64,000 nt of DNA, taken from Lysobacter panacisoli. Its GTDB lineage: Bacteria; Pseudomonadota; Gammaproteobacteria; Xanthomonadales; Xanthomonadaceae. Both the position numbers and the translations under genes were made by a program. Under the pieces are notes generated by a model. It saw only the letters and a program-made list of their open reading frames with translations, was not told the origin of the DNA and did not search any database. Where the stretch lies: NCBI RefSeq assembly GCF_009765165.1, contig NZ_VLNU01000001.1, positions 1,116,001 to 1,180,000 on the forward strand, given 5' to 3'. Numbering within the stretch: the stretch's first letter is position 1; each line of letters opens with the position of its first letter. Of this stretch, positions 55,099 to 64,000 are shown in pieces.

Positions 55099-56232
55099 AT
55101 GCCGTCCGACGATGCCTGCGCCCTGCTCACCCTCATCGCCGCCGCAGGCGCCGCCGCGCCGCGCAGGACCCTGCTCGAACGCCACGGCAACGCCATCGCC
55201 GCGCTAGATGCCGGACCCGCTGCGTGGCGCGACGCGGGCCTGTCGCAAGCGCAGATCGAAGCACTGTCGCGACCCTGCAGGATCGCAACGCTGACGCGCG
55301 AATGGCTCGACAGCCCCACCCACCATCTCCTCGGCTGGAACGACCCGGACTATCCGCCGCAGCTGCGACGCAGCCCGGACCCGCCATTGGCGCTGTTCGT
55401 CGCGGGCGATCCGGCCCTGCTCTGGCATCCGTCGGTGGCGGTGGTCGGCAGCCGCTCCCCCACGCCGGCCGGCCGCGAGAACGCCCGCGACTTCGCCCGC
55501 GCGCTCGCGGCGTCCGGACTGTCGGTCGCCAGCGGGATGGCCGCCGGCATCGACACCGCGGCGCATGAGGCAGCGCTGGCGATCCACGGCATCACTGTCG
55601 CGGTGCTCGGCACCGGGCCGGACATTCCCTACCCGCGCACCAACACCGGATTGCACGCGCGCATCGCGGAAAGCGGCGCCGTGGTCAGCGAGTACCCGCC
55701 GGGCACGGGCCCGCTGGCGTTCCAGTTCCCGAGCCGCAACCGCATCCTCGCCGGGTTGAGCCTGGCCACGCTGGTGATCGAGGCCGCCGAGCGTTCCGGT
55801 GCGCTCATCACCGCGCGCCTGGCAAGCGAGGCCGGACGCGACGTGTTCGCCGTACCCGGCTCGATCCACAACCCGCTTGCGCGCGGCTGCCACCGGCTGA
55901 TCCGCGATGGCGCGGCGCTGGTCGAGACCGCCGATGAGGTCATTGCCGCGCTCGCGCCACAGGCAACGCTGCTGGCGCGGGACTTGCAGACCCGTCTCGG
56001 CGCCCCCATCCATGCCGGCCAAGGGGTCGCCGACCAAGTCGGACGCGGTTCCGGACGGGACGATCCCGACTACCAGAACTTGTGGAACGCCCTCGGTCAC
56101 GACCCAACCGCTATGGATCAGCTGGTCATGCGGACTGGATTGACGGCCGCTGCAGTGTCCTCCATGCTGCTGCTCATGGAGCTTGATGGTCGTGTCGCTT
56201 CACAGCACGGCCGGTACTTCCGCAGCCGCTGA
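55099..56232 (+). CDS. dprA: DNA-processing protein DprA (Smf)
   Basis: A 377-residue DprA. A SAM-like N-terminal region is followed by the extended Rossmann fold: VAVVGSRSPTPAGRENARDFARALAASGLSVASGMAAGIDTAAH, VLGTGPDIPYPRTN, EYPPGTGPLAFQFPSRNRILAGLS and VIEAAERSGALITARLASEAGRDVFAVPGSI. A winged-helix C-terminal domain (MDQLVMRTGLTAAAVSSMLLLMELDGRV) completes it. DprA protects incoming single-stranded DNA and loads RecA during transformation, implying that this organism is naturally competent, or was. It is followed by smg. Confidence 0.95.
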   Translation: MPSDDACALLTLIAAAGAAAPRRTLLERHGNAIAALDAGPAAWRDAGLSQAQIEALSRPCRIATLTREWLDSPTHHLLGWNDPDYPPQLRRSPDPPLALFVAGDPALLWHPSVAVVGSRSPTPAGRENARDFARALAASGLSVASGMAAGIDTAAHEAALAIHGITVAVLGTGPDIPYPRTNTGLHARIAESGAVVSEYPPGTGPLAFQFPSRNRILAGLSLATLVIEAAERSGALITARLASEAGRDVFAVPGSIHNPLARGCHRLIRDGAALVETADEVIAALAPQATLLARDLQTRLGAPIHAGQGVADQVGRGSGRDDPDYQNLWNALGHDPTAMDQLVMRTGLTAAAVSSMLLLMELDGRVASQHGRYFRSR

Positions 56233-56307
56233 GGACGCGATCCCGGGCGGCGGCGGGTCACCCGCAAGTTCTGCCCACCGCGCCGCGAGCGGCGCAGGCC
56301 GAGGGAA

Positions 56308-56796
56308 ATGAAAGAGAGCATCCTGGACGTCCTGCTGTACCTGTTCGAGCATTACTTCACTGACGATGCGGACCTCGTCCGCGACCGGGATTCGCTCCGC
56401 AGCGGCCCTCTCTTCGACGAACTCGGCAAGGCCGGCTTCAGTCCCGCGGAGATCAACAAGGCATTCGAATGGCTCGACGCGCTGGCCCAGCAACGGCCCA
56501 GCGCCAGTGCCCCGCGCGCGAACGGTCCGGTCCGGGTGTTCTTCGGGCCGGAGCTGGACAAGCTCGACGTCGAATGCCGCGGCTTCCTGCTTTTCCTGGA
56601 ACAGCACGGCGTGCTCGACGCGGACCAGCGCGAGCTGGTGCTCGACCGCGCAATGGCGCTGGACCAGGACGAAATCGACGTGGACGACCTGAAGTGGGTC
56701 GTGCTGATGGTGCTGTTCAACCAGCCGGGGTCCGAAGCGGCCTACGCCTGGATGGAAACGCAGATGTTCGAGGACGAGCCCGAGTCGGTGCACTGA
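56308..56796 (+). CDS. smg: Smg family protein (DUF494)
   Basis: A 162-residue acidic helical protein. The motifs [65 protein letters not shown] and [16 protein letters not shown] are those of Smg/DUF494. The biochemical role is unknown; the family is almost always found between dprA and topA, as here. It starts 75 bases after dprA. Confidence 0.93.
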   Translation: MKESILDVLLYLFEHYFTDDADLVRDRDSLRSGPLFDELGKAGFSPAEINKAFEWLDALAQQRPSASAPRANGPVRVFFGPELDKLDVECRGFLLFLEQHGVLDADQRELVLDRAMALDQDEIDVDDLKWVVLMVLFNQPGSEAAYAWMETQMFEDEPESVH

Positions 56797-56876
56797 GCGT
56801 CGGGGGACGCTGCACCGCGCCCGGGAGGCGCAAGGCGGGCCGCCGACGGTCCGCGCAACGGACGTAAGGGGACGAC

Positions 56877-57875
56877 ATGACGGAGTGGTACTACCACCTG
56901 CCCGGCCAGGGCCGGGTCGGACCGATGGCGGCTGACGACGTGCGCACGGCCTACCGCGATGGCCAGGTCCAGCGCGACACGCTGGCGTGGCATTCCGGCG
57001 CCCGCGATTGGCAGCCCCTCGACCGCTTCTCCGAGGAGCTCGAACTCGACGGCATCCAGCCCGCCCGCCGCGCACCCGAGCCCCCGGCCATTCCGGCATC
57101 GCCGGCGTACGCCGCCACCGCGGGCGCCAGCGCCGCGCAGGCGTCCGTGTACGCCGCATCCACTGCCTACGCCGAGCCGTCCTCGCCGTACGCGCCGCCA
57201 CGCGCCAGCGTGAGCGATACCGGCACCTACGCCGCGCTCGATGCCTCCGACGTCGTCTACGCCGGTTTCTGGCGCCGCGTGGCGGCCCTGGTGATCGATG
57301 CGATCGTGGTGAGCATCGCGTACTACATCGTCATGATCGTGATGTTCATCTTCGTCGGCGCGGCTGCGTTCGGGGCGATCGGCTCCAACAACGCAGGCGC
57401 GGCGGCCGGTCCCATCATGGCGATGTTCGCGGTGATCTACCTCGCCTATCCGGTCATCAGCGGCCTGTATTACATCGGCTTCGAGTCCTCCACCGCGCAG
57501 GCGACGCTGGGCAAGATGGCCGTGGGCATCAAGGTCGCCGACGCCGACGGCCGGCGCCTGAGCCGCATGCACGCGTTCGGGCGCTGGGCTTCGCACCTGC
57601 TGTGCTACTTCACGCTCTACATCGGCTACGTCATGGCCGCCTTCACCGAGCGCAAGCGTGGCCTGCACGACATGGTCGCCAGCACCCTGGTCGTGGACCG
57701 CTGGGCCTACACCTCGCGGCCGGACAGGCAGCAGCGCGGCCTGGGCACGGTGGCCATCGTGGTGCTGGTGCTGGGCGCCCTGCTGGCGGTGGCCTACGTC
57801 GGCCTGATGATGGCCGTCGCGATCCCGGCCTACCAGGACTACCTCCAGCGCGCGGCGGCAGCCAGCGCGGGCTGA
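56877..57875 (+). CDS. GYF_2-RDD membrane protein with pilin-like tail
   Basis: A 332-residue protein in four parts. Residues 1-50 are a GYF_2 domain (WYYHLPGQGRVGPMAADDVRTAYRDGQV, then LAWHSGARDW). Residues about 60-115 are an Ala/Pro/Tyr-rich linker. Residues about 122-280 are an RDD domain: YAGFWRRVAALVIDAIVVSIAYYIVMI starting the first helix, TLGKMAVGIKVADADGRRLS, and ERKRGLHDMVASTLVVDR. The last 43 residues (AIVVLVLGALLAVAYVGLMMAVAIPAYQDYLQRAAA) resemble the N-terminal helix of type IV pilins, whose A-I-P-x-Y-x-D-Y motif is present without a prepilin cleavage site. It is probably an inner-membrane protein of unknown function. Confidence 0.85.
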   Translation: MTEWYYHLPGQGRVGPMAADDVRTAYRDGQVQRDTLAWHSGARDWQPLDRFSEELELDGIQPARRAPEPPAIPASPAYAATAGASAAQASVYAASTAYAEPSSPYAPPRASVSDTGTYAALDASDVVYAGFWRRVAALVIDAIVVSIAYYIVMIVMFIFVGAAAFGAIGSNNAGAAAGPIMAMFAVIYLAYPVISGLYYIGFESSTAQATLGKMAVGIKVADADGRRLSRMHAFGRWASHLLCYFTLYIGYVMAAFTERKRGLHDMVASTLVVDRWAYTSRPDRQQRGLGTVAIVVLVLGALLAVAYVGLMMAVAIPAYQDYLQRAAAASAG

Positions 57876-57986
57876 CCGGGCGAACCTGAATGGCCGTCGC
57901 CGTGGGGCGCCGGTCACGGGCTTCACACGGTCGTGCTTGACAGGCGCTGCCGGCGCATGGCCTCAATAAAAAAGGAAGGTCCCTCG

Positions 57987-58013
57987 ACGCCCGCGGTCGG
58001 ATGCCGCGGGCGT
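57987..58013 (+). terminator. Possible hairpin upstream of topA
   Basis: ACGCCCGCGG and CCGCGGGCGT form a 10-bp stem with a seven-base loop, followed by AGCCTTCTCT. It could terminate the RDD gene or act in the topA leader. The weak T-run keeps confidence low. Confidence 0.35.
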
Positions 58014-58075
58014 AGCCTTCTCTAGCCCACCATCCGCCCCCATCGCAGCACCGGGACAGGTACTGCGGAGCCCCC

Positions 58076-60610
<2,535 letters not shown>

Positions 60611-60621
60611 CGGAAACCGTC

Positions 60622-61185
60622 GTGCCCGCGCCGCTCGCCCCATCCGATGCCGCCGCCGCGCTCCGCCGCGGCGGCATCGTCGTCTATCCGACCGAGGCGG
60701 TCTGGGGGATCGGCTGCGATCCGTTCGATGAGGCCGCGGTGATGCGCCTGCTGGCGATCAAGCAGCGTCCCGTCGACAAGGGTGTGATCCTGATCGCCGC
60801 GGCGCGCGCGCAGTTCGACGGACTGCTCGACTGGGACGCCCTCACCATCGCGCAGCGCGACGCCGTGCAGTCGAGCTGGCCCGGCCCCAACACCTGGATC
60901 GTCCCGACCACGGCACGCGTGCCGCGCTGGATCACCGGCGCGCACGACGGCGTCGCGGTACGCGTGAGCGCGCATCCGGACGTGGTCGCGCTATGCGAGG
61001 CCTTCGGCGGCCCGCTGGTGTCGACCAGCGCCAACCTCGCCGGCGAACCGCCGGCGTTCGCGCGCGACGCGCTGGACCCGCGCGTGCTGGCGCAGGCCGA
61101 TGGCGTGCTCGCGGGCGAGACCGGCGGCCTGGCCTCGCCGACCGCGATCCGCGACGCCCGCACGGGCGCGCAGATCCGCGCCTGA
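60622..61185 (+). CDS. tsaC: Threonylcarbamoyl-AMP synthase TsaC (YrdC domain)
   Basis: A 187-residue YrdC/Sua5-type enzyme. It makes threonylcarbamoyl-AMP from Thr, bicarbonate and ATP for the t6A37 modification of ANN-decoding tRNAs. Motifs are GGIVVYPTEAVWGIGCDPF, LLAIKQRPVDKGVILIAA (the KR.x.K.. nucleotide-binding stretch) and LVSTSANLAGEPPA. The length matches TsaC (about 190), not the longer Sua5 form. Its GTG start is eleven bases beyond the topA stop, so the two are probably co-transcribed. Confidence 0.92.
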   Translation: MPAPLAPSDAAAALRRGGIVVYPTEAVWGIGCDPFDEAAVMRLLAIKQRPVDKGVILIAAARAQFDGLLDWDALTIAQRDAVQSSWPGPNTWIVPTTARVPRWITGAHDGVAVRVSAHPDVVALCEAFGGPLVSTSANLAGEPPAFARDALDPRVLAQADGVLAGETGGLASPTAIRDARTGAQIRA

Positions 61186-61270
61186 GCGCAGGCACGCGGC
61201 CTTAACGCGGGCGGTCGTAGCGTCGCCGCGCCGGCGTTGATCGGCAACGCCGCGTCACCGGGAGGACCCC

Positions 61271-61882
61271 ATGAACACTTTGCACGTGCCGCTGTGCGCG
61301 CTGGCCTTGCTGGTCGCGCTGCCGCTGGCGGCGAAGGAACCCAAGACGGCCAAGCCGCCGCAGCTCACCGCCGAACAGCAGGCGATGATGCAGGCGTGGG
61401 AGAACGCGGGTAAGCCGGGCGAACAGCACAAACAGCTGGCCGCGATGGTCGGCAACTGGACCACGAAACAGACGATGTGGATGGATCCGAAGACGCCGCC
61501 GATGGTGCAGAGCGGCTCGGCCACCAACACGCTGGTCCTGGGTGGCCGCCATGTGCGCATGGATTACCACGGCCAGTGGATGGGCCAGCCGTTCGATGGC
61601 CTGGGCTACACCGGCTACGACAACGTCACCGGCAAGTACTACAGCAGCTGGATGGACAGCGGTTCGACCGGCCTGTTCGTCTCGCACGGCGATTACAACC
61701 CGGCCACGCACAGCTACACCTTCACTGGCGAGATGGCCGATCCGGCATCGGGCGGCGCGAAGATCCCGGTGCGTCAGGTGGTGCGCATCGTCGACAACGA
61801 CCACCACGTCTTCGATATGTACGAAACCCGCGGCGGCAAGGAAGCGCAGACCATGAAGATCGAATACACGCGGGCCAAGTGA
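61271..61882 (+). CDS. DUF1579 family exported protein
   Basis: A 203-residue protein with an N-terminal signal peptide (LCALALLVALPLAAKE, residues 8-22). The mature part matches DUF1579: KQLAAMVGNWTTKQTMWMDP, NTLVLGGRHVRMDYHGQWMGQPFDGLGYTGYDNVTGKYYSSWMDS, and a lipocalin-like run of beta strands. These periplasmic proteins of unknown function may bind small lipophilic compounds. GGAGG (61261-61265) precedes the start. It is followed closely by two DUF4124 genes on the same strand. Confidence 0.85.
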   Translation: MNTLHVPLCALALLVALPLAAKEPKTAKPPQLTAEQQAMMQAWENAGKPGEQHKQLAAMVGNWTTKQTMWMDPKTPPMVQSGSATNTLVLGGRHVRMDYHGQWMGQPFDGLGYTGYDNVTGKYYSSWMDSGSTGLFVSHGDYNPATHSYTFTGEMADPASGGAKIPVRQVVRIVDNDHHVFDMYETRGGKEAQTMKIEYTRAK

Positions 61883-61944
61883 GTATGCGATGGCATTCCG
61901 CCCCGGCGCTTCCGTCCGCGCCGGCGGCGGCGCAAGATGCGCGC

Positions 61945-62658
61945 ATGATCCGCCGCCTCGCCCTGCTCGCCGCCCTGCCGCTGTTGCTGGCCGGCCACGT
62001 CGCGCGTGCGGAGATCACGATCTACCGCTGCACCGCCGCCGACGGCAAGCTCACGCTGCGCGACACACCTTGCCGCAAGGGCGAGACGCAGCAGACACGC
62101 GAAATGCAGCGACCGAAGGACGCACCACCCAGTCGCGCCAAGCCGGCGAAGGCGGCACCGGCGGCCGCTGCGTCCGATGCGCCACCGACGCGCTACGTCG
62201 TGATGGCGCCCGCGCAGCCGATGTACGAATGCACCACGCCCGACGGCAACCAGTACCTGAGCGATACCGGCCAGGGCAATCCGCGCTGGGTGCCGCTGTG
62301 GACCCTGGGTTATCCGGTCGTGGTACCGCGCGGCGTACGCGAGGACAGCGGCTTCTATGCACGCGCCGGTGGCAGCTTCAACGGTGGCGACGGTCGCTAC
62401 GACGTGCGCGTCGGCGACAGTCCCTCGCCGCGACCACCGCCGCAGCACCCTGAATTCCCCGTCAGTTACGGCGCCGGCACGTGGATCTACGACGAGTGTC
62501 ATGCATTGCCGCAGGAAGAAGTGTGCTCGCGCCTGCGCGATCGCCGCTGGACGCTCGATCGCCGCTACAACAGCGCGCTGCAGAGCGAACGCCACCAGAT
62601 CGACGAGGAACAGCGCGGCATCGACGCGCGCCTCAACCGCGACTGCGGGGACAGCTGA
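61945..62658 (+). CDS. DUF4124 domain protein 1
   Basis: A 237-residue exported protein. A signal peptide is at 1-22 (MIRRLALLAALPLLLAGHVARA). DUF4124 follows at about 24-55 (ITIYRCTAADGKLTLRDTPCRKGE, with a Cys pair likely forming a disulfide), then a Pro/Ala linker. A second module (YECTTPDGNQYLSDTG) and C-terminal ECHALPQEEVCSRLRDRRWTLDRRY follow. Met 61945 begins the signal sequence; Met 61885 is further upstream and less likely. The protein is presumably periplasmic. It overlaps the paralogous gene by one base (TGATG). Confidence 0.8.
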   Translation: MIRRLALLAALPLLLAGHVARAEITIYRCTAADGKLTLRDTPCRKGETQQTREMQRPKDAPPSRAKPAKAAPAAAASDAPPTRYVVMAPAQPMYECTTPDGNQYLSDTGQGNPRWVPLWTLGYPVVVPRGVREDSGFYARAGGSFNGGDGRYDVRVGDSPSPRPPPQHPEFPVSYGAGTWIYDECHALPQEEVCSRLRDRRWTLDRRYNSALQSERHQIDEEQRGIDARLNRDCGDS

Positions 62659-63308
62659 TGCGGTTCGTGCATCGCGCACGGATGCGTGCGCTGTGGTTCG
62701 CGCTGTCGATGGCAAGCGTCGTATCGATCCCGACCGCCGCCGCGCAGATCGTGATCTATCGCTGCACCGATGCCAGCGGCGCGGTCACGCTGCAGAACGG
62801 CACGCCCTGCCCCAAAGGTACGCGCCAGCAGAAGCGCGTGCTGGACACGCCTGCGCCATCCGCGCCGCCGATCATGCCCGTGGCCGCCACACCGCCGGTG
62901 GCCGTACCCGCGCCCGTCGCACTGCCCGCGGAACCGGCGCCCGCGCCGGAGCCGGAACCCGAACCCGTCGTCGAAGCGCCGCGCCAAACGCCTCCGGCAC
63001 TTTTCCAGTGCACGACCTGGGACAAGGAACGCTACTTCGGTGAGAACGCGCAGCCACCGCCGCGCTGCGCGCCGTTGCAGGTGACCGGACTGGATGGCAC
63101 CGGTGCGAACGCGGGCGGCCTCGCCTGCCAGATGGTCGAGGACCGCTGCCAGCCCGTGATCGAGTCACGCCTTTGCGATGCGTGGCAGCAACGCCTGCGC
63201 GACGCGCAGTCGACCGCCCAGTTCGGCGATCTCGACAAGCGCGCGCAGGCTGCCGCGGACGCCGAACGCAGCCGGCAGGTGCTGGACGAAAGCACCTGCC
63301 CACGCTGA
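62658..63308 (+). CDS. DUF4124 domain protein 2 (tandem paralogue)
   Basis: A 216-residue protein with the same plan as its neighbour. It has a signal peptide (residues 1-29, FALSMASVVSIPTAAAQ) and DUF4124 at about 31-60 (IVIYRCTDASGAVTLQNGTPCPKGT). A very Pro/Ala/Glu-rich linker follows (about 66-110), then a second Cys-containing module (FQCTTWDKERYFGENAQPPPRCAP) and a C-terminal SRLCDAWQQRLRDAQ helix. Start ATG 62658 overlaps the previous stop, so the pair is translationally coupled. The function is unknown; a periplasmic or envelope role is inferred. Confidence 0.8.
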   Translation: MRFVHRARMRALWFALSMASVVSIPTAAAQIVIYRCTDASGAVTLQNGTPCPKGTRQQKRVLDTPAPSAPPIMPVAATPPVAVPAPVALPAEPAPAPEPEPEPVVEAPRQTPPALFQCTTWDKERYFGENAQPPPRCAPLQVTGLDGTGANAGGLACQMVEDRCQPVIESRLCDAWQQRLRDAQSTAQFGDLDKRAQAAADAERSRQVLDESTCPR

Positions 63309-63458
63309 CCGCCTGAGCCCGCGCGCTGGCCGTTCAGCGTCGCGGCGCACGTTCCAGCCAAGGGGCGGGATCCGATACAGGCGCTCCGCATGTCCGGCGG
63401 CGTCGTTGCCCTGCACGCCGCCCATCCACACCGGCGCTTCAGGGAACGACCTTTGGAG

Positions 63459-64000
63459 ATGGACTTGTCCGCACTGCGCCCCGCGCTGGCCTGGTGGATC
63501 GTGCTCGTCGTGGCGTTGCTCGCGCTCGCCGCATGGGTGTTGCGCGAACGAATCCCTGCGCACTGGCAGCAGCCGCTGCGCGCGCTCGCGTTCGGCGTTC
63601 GCATCGACAACGACGTCCGCATCGCGATGCCCGACGGCACGGAGCTGGCGGGCACGCTGTATCGCCCGCGCGGCAACCAGGGTGCGCTGCCGACCGTCTA
63701 CGTGCGCCTGCCCTACGACCGTCGCCGCTACGGCGAGGCGCTGGGCGAAGGGATGTTCTTCGCGCGCAACGGCTACGCCGTGCTGGTGCAGGACGTGCGC
63801 GGCAAGTTCGAATCGCAGGGCGACGACTTCGTGCCGTGGCGCCACGCGACCGGCGACGGCGTTGCCACGCTCGACTGGATCGTCCACCAGCCCTGGTCGA
63901 ACGGAAAGGTCGGCACCATCGGCTGTTCCGCACTGGGTGAACTGCAGTACGCACTGGCGCGCGCCAACCATCCCGCGCACGCGGCGATGATCCCGATGGC
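63459..64000 (+). CDS. CocE/NonD-family hydrolase, N-terminal part (cut by window end)
   Basis: The first 180 residues of an alpha/beta-hydrolase of the X-Pro dipeptidyl-peptidase S15/CocE type. A membrane helix or signal anchor is at 8-28 (ALAWWIVLVVALLALAAWVL). The catalytic domain starts VRIAMPDGTELAGTLYRPRG, continues YVRLPYDRRRYGE and AVLVQDVRGKFESQGDDFVPW, and reaches the nucleophile elbow GCSALG. The family cleaves acyl or peptidyl bonds such as X-Pro dipeptides, glutaryl-7-ACA-like amides or cocaine-like esters; the substrate is unknown. GGAG lies just before ATG 63459. The C-terminal jelly-roll domain should lie beyond the window. Confidence 0.8.
   Translation, partial: MDLSALRPALAWWIVLVVALLALAAWVLRERIPAHWQQPLRALAFGVRIDNDVRIAMPDGTELAGTLYRPRGNQGALPTVYVRLPYDRRRYGEALGEGMFFARNGYAVLVQDVRGKFESQGDDFVPWRHATGDGVATLDWIVHQPWSNGKVGTIGCSALGELQYALARANHPAHAAMIPM

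Overview
The window is a high-GC gammaproteobacterial chromosome segment, most likely Xanthomonadaceae of the Lysobacter/Luteimonas type. This rests on the housekeeping gene order (fmt-def divergent from LysM-dprA-smg-topA-tsaC), a topoisomerase I with a Lys/Ala-rich tail in place of zinc ribbons, two DUF4124 proteins, and a mannoside locus built on GH92, GH47 and a FucP-type permease. No rRNA is present. The only RNA gene I can support is one tRNA-Ile2(CAU).

Positions 1-27.5 kb are accessory. The DNA is visibly AT-richer, genes are short and widely spaced, and intergenic space carries dispersed repeats. An alpha/beta hydrolase faces an AraC regulator (0.7-2.5 kb), followed by a DJ-1/PfpI fragment. 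A stress-flavoured group follows at 4.0-10.6 kb: SOUL protein, ferritin-like protein, FPASDP-tail protein, glycine-rich two-helix membrane protein, UspB-like protein, fasciclin and a DUF1254 lipoprotein. A 50-bp block is duplicated upstream of the SOUL and fasciclin genes. Next come a 5'-truncated tyrosine recombinase (12.2 kb), a small XRE-like gene, and a compact Tn7-like module at 13.5-18.7 kb: AlpA-like protein, TnsA-TnsB fusion, TniB/TnsC-type ATPase and TniQ. After it lie a second DUF1254 lipoprotein, a pseudo-receiver and a 1341-residue autotransporter, tightly packed on one strand. A three-gene operon (DUF2026 papain-like protein, Cys/His-motif protein, Abi_C protein) sits on the 3' side of tRNA-Ile2 and is the best candidate here for an uncharacterised conflict system.

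Positions 27.6-36.1 kb form a mannoside-utilisation locus. Divergent GH92 and LacI-operon promoters flank two LacI-type palindromes. The genes suggest this path: mannosidases (GH92, GH47) release mannose, a FucP-like permease imports it, an AGE-family isomerase converts it to fructose, and a PfkB kinase phosphorylates that.

Positions 36.1-64 kb are core: RpoD, D-Tyr-tRNA deacylase, an LpxL-like acyltransferase, a YdbS/YdbT-like PH pair, an envelope-glycan cluster (CDP-glycerol transferase-like, three GT2, GT4, O-antigen ligase-like, ArnT/PMT-like), RsmB-Fmt-Def, LysM protein, DprA, Smg, a GYF-RDD membrane protein with a pilin-like tail, TopA, TsaC, a DUF1579 protein, two DUF4124 proteins, and a CocE/NonD hydrolase cut by the window end.
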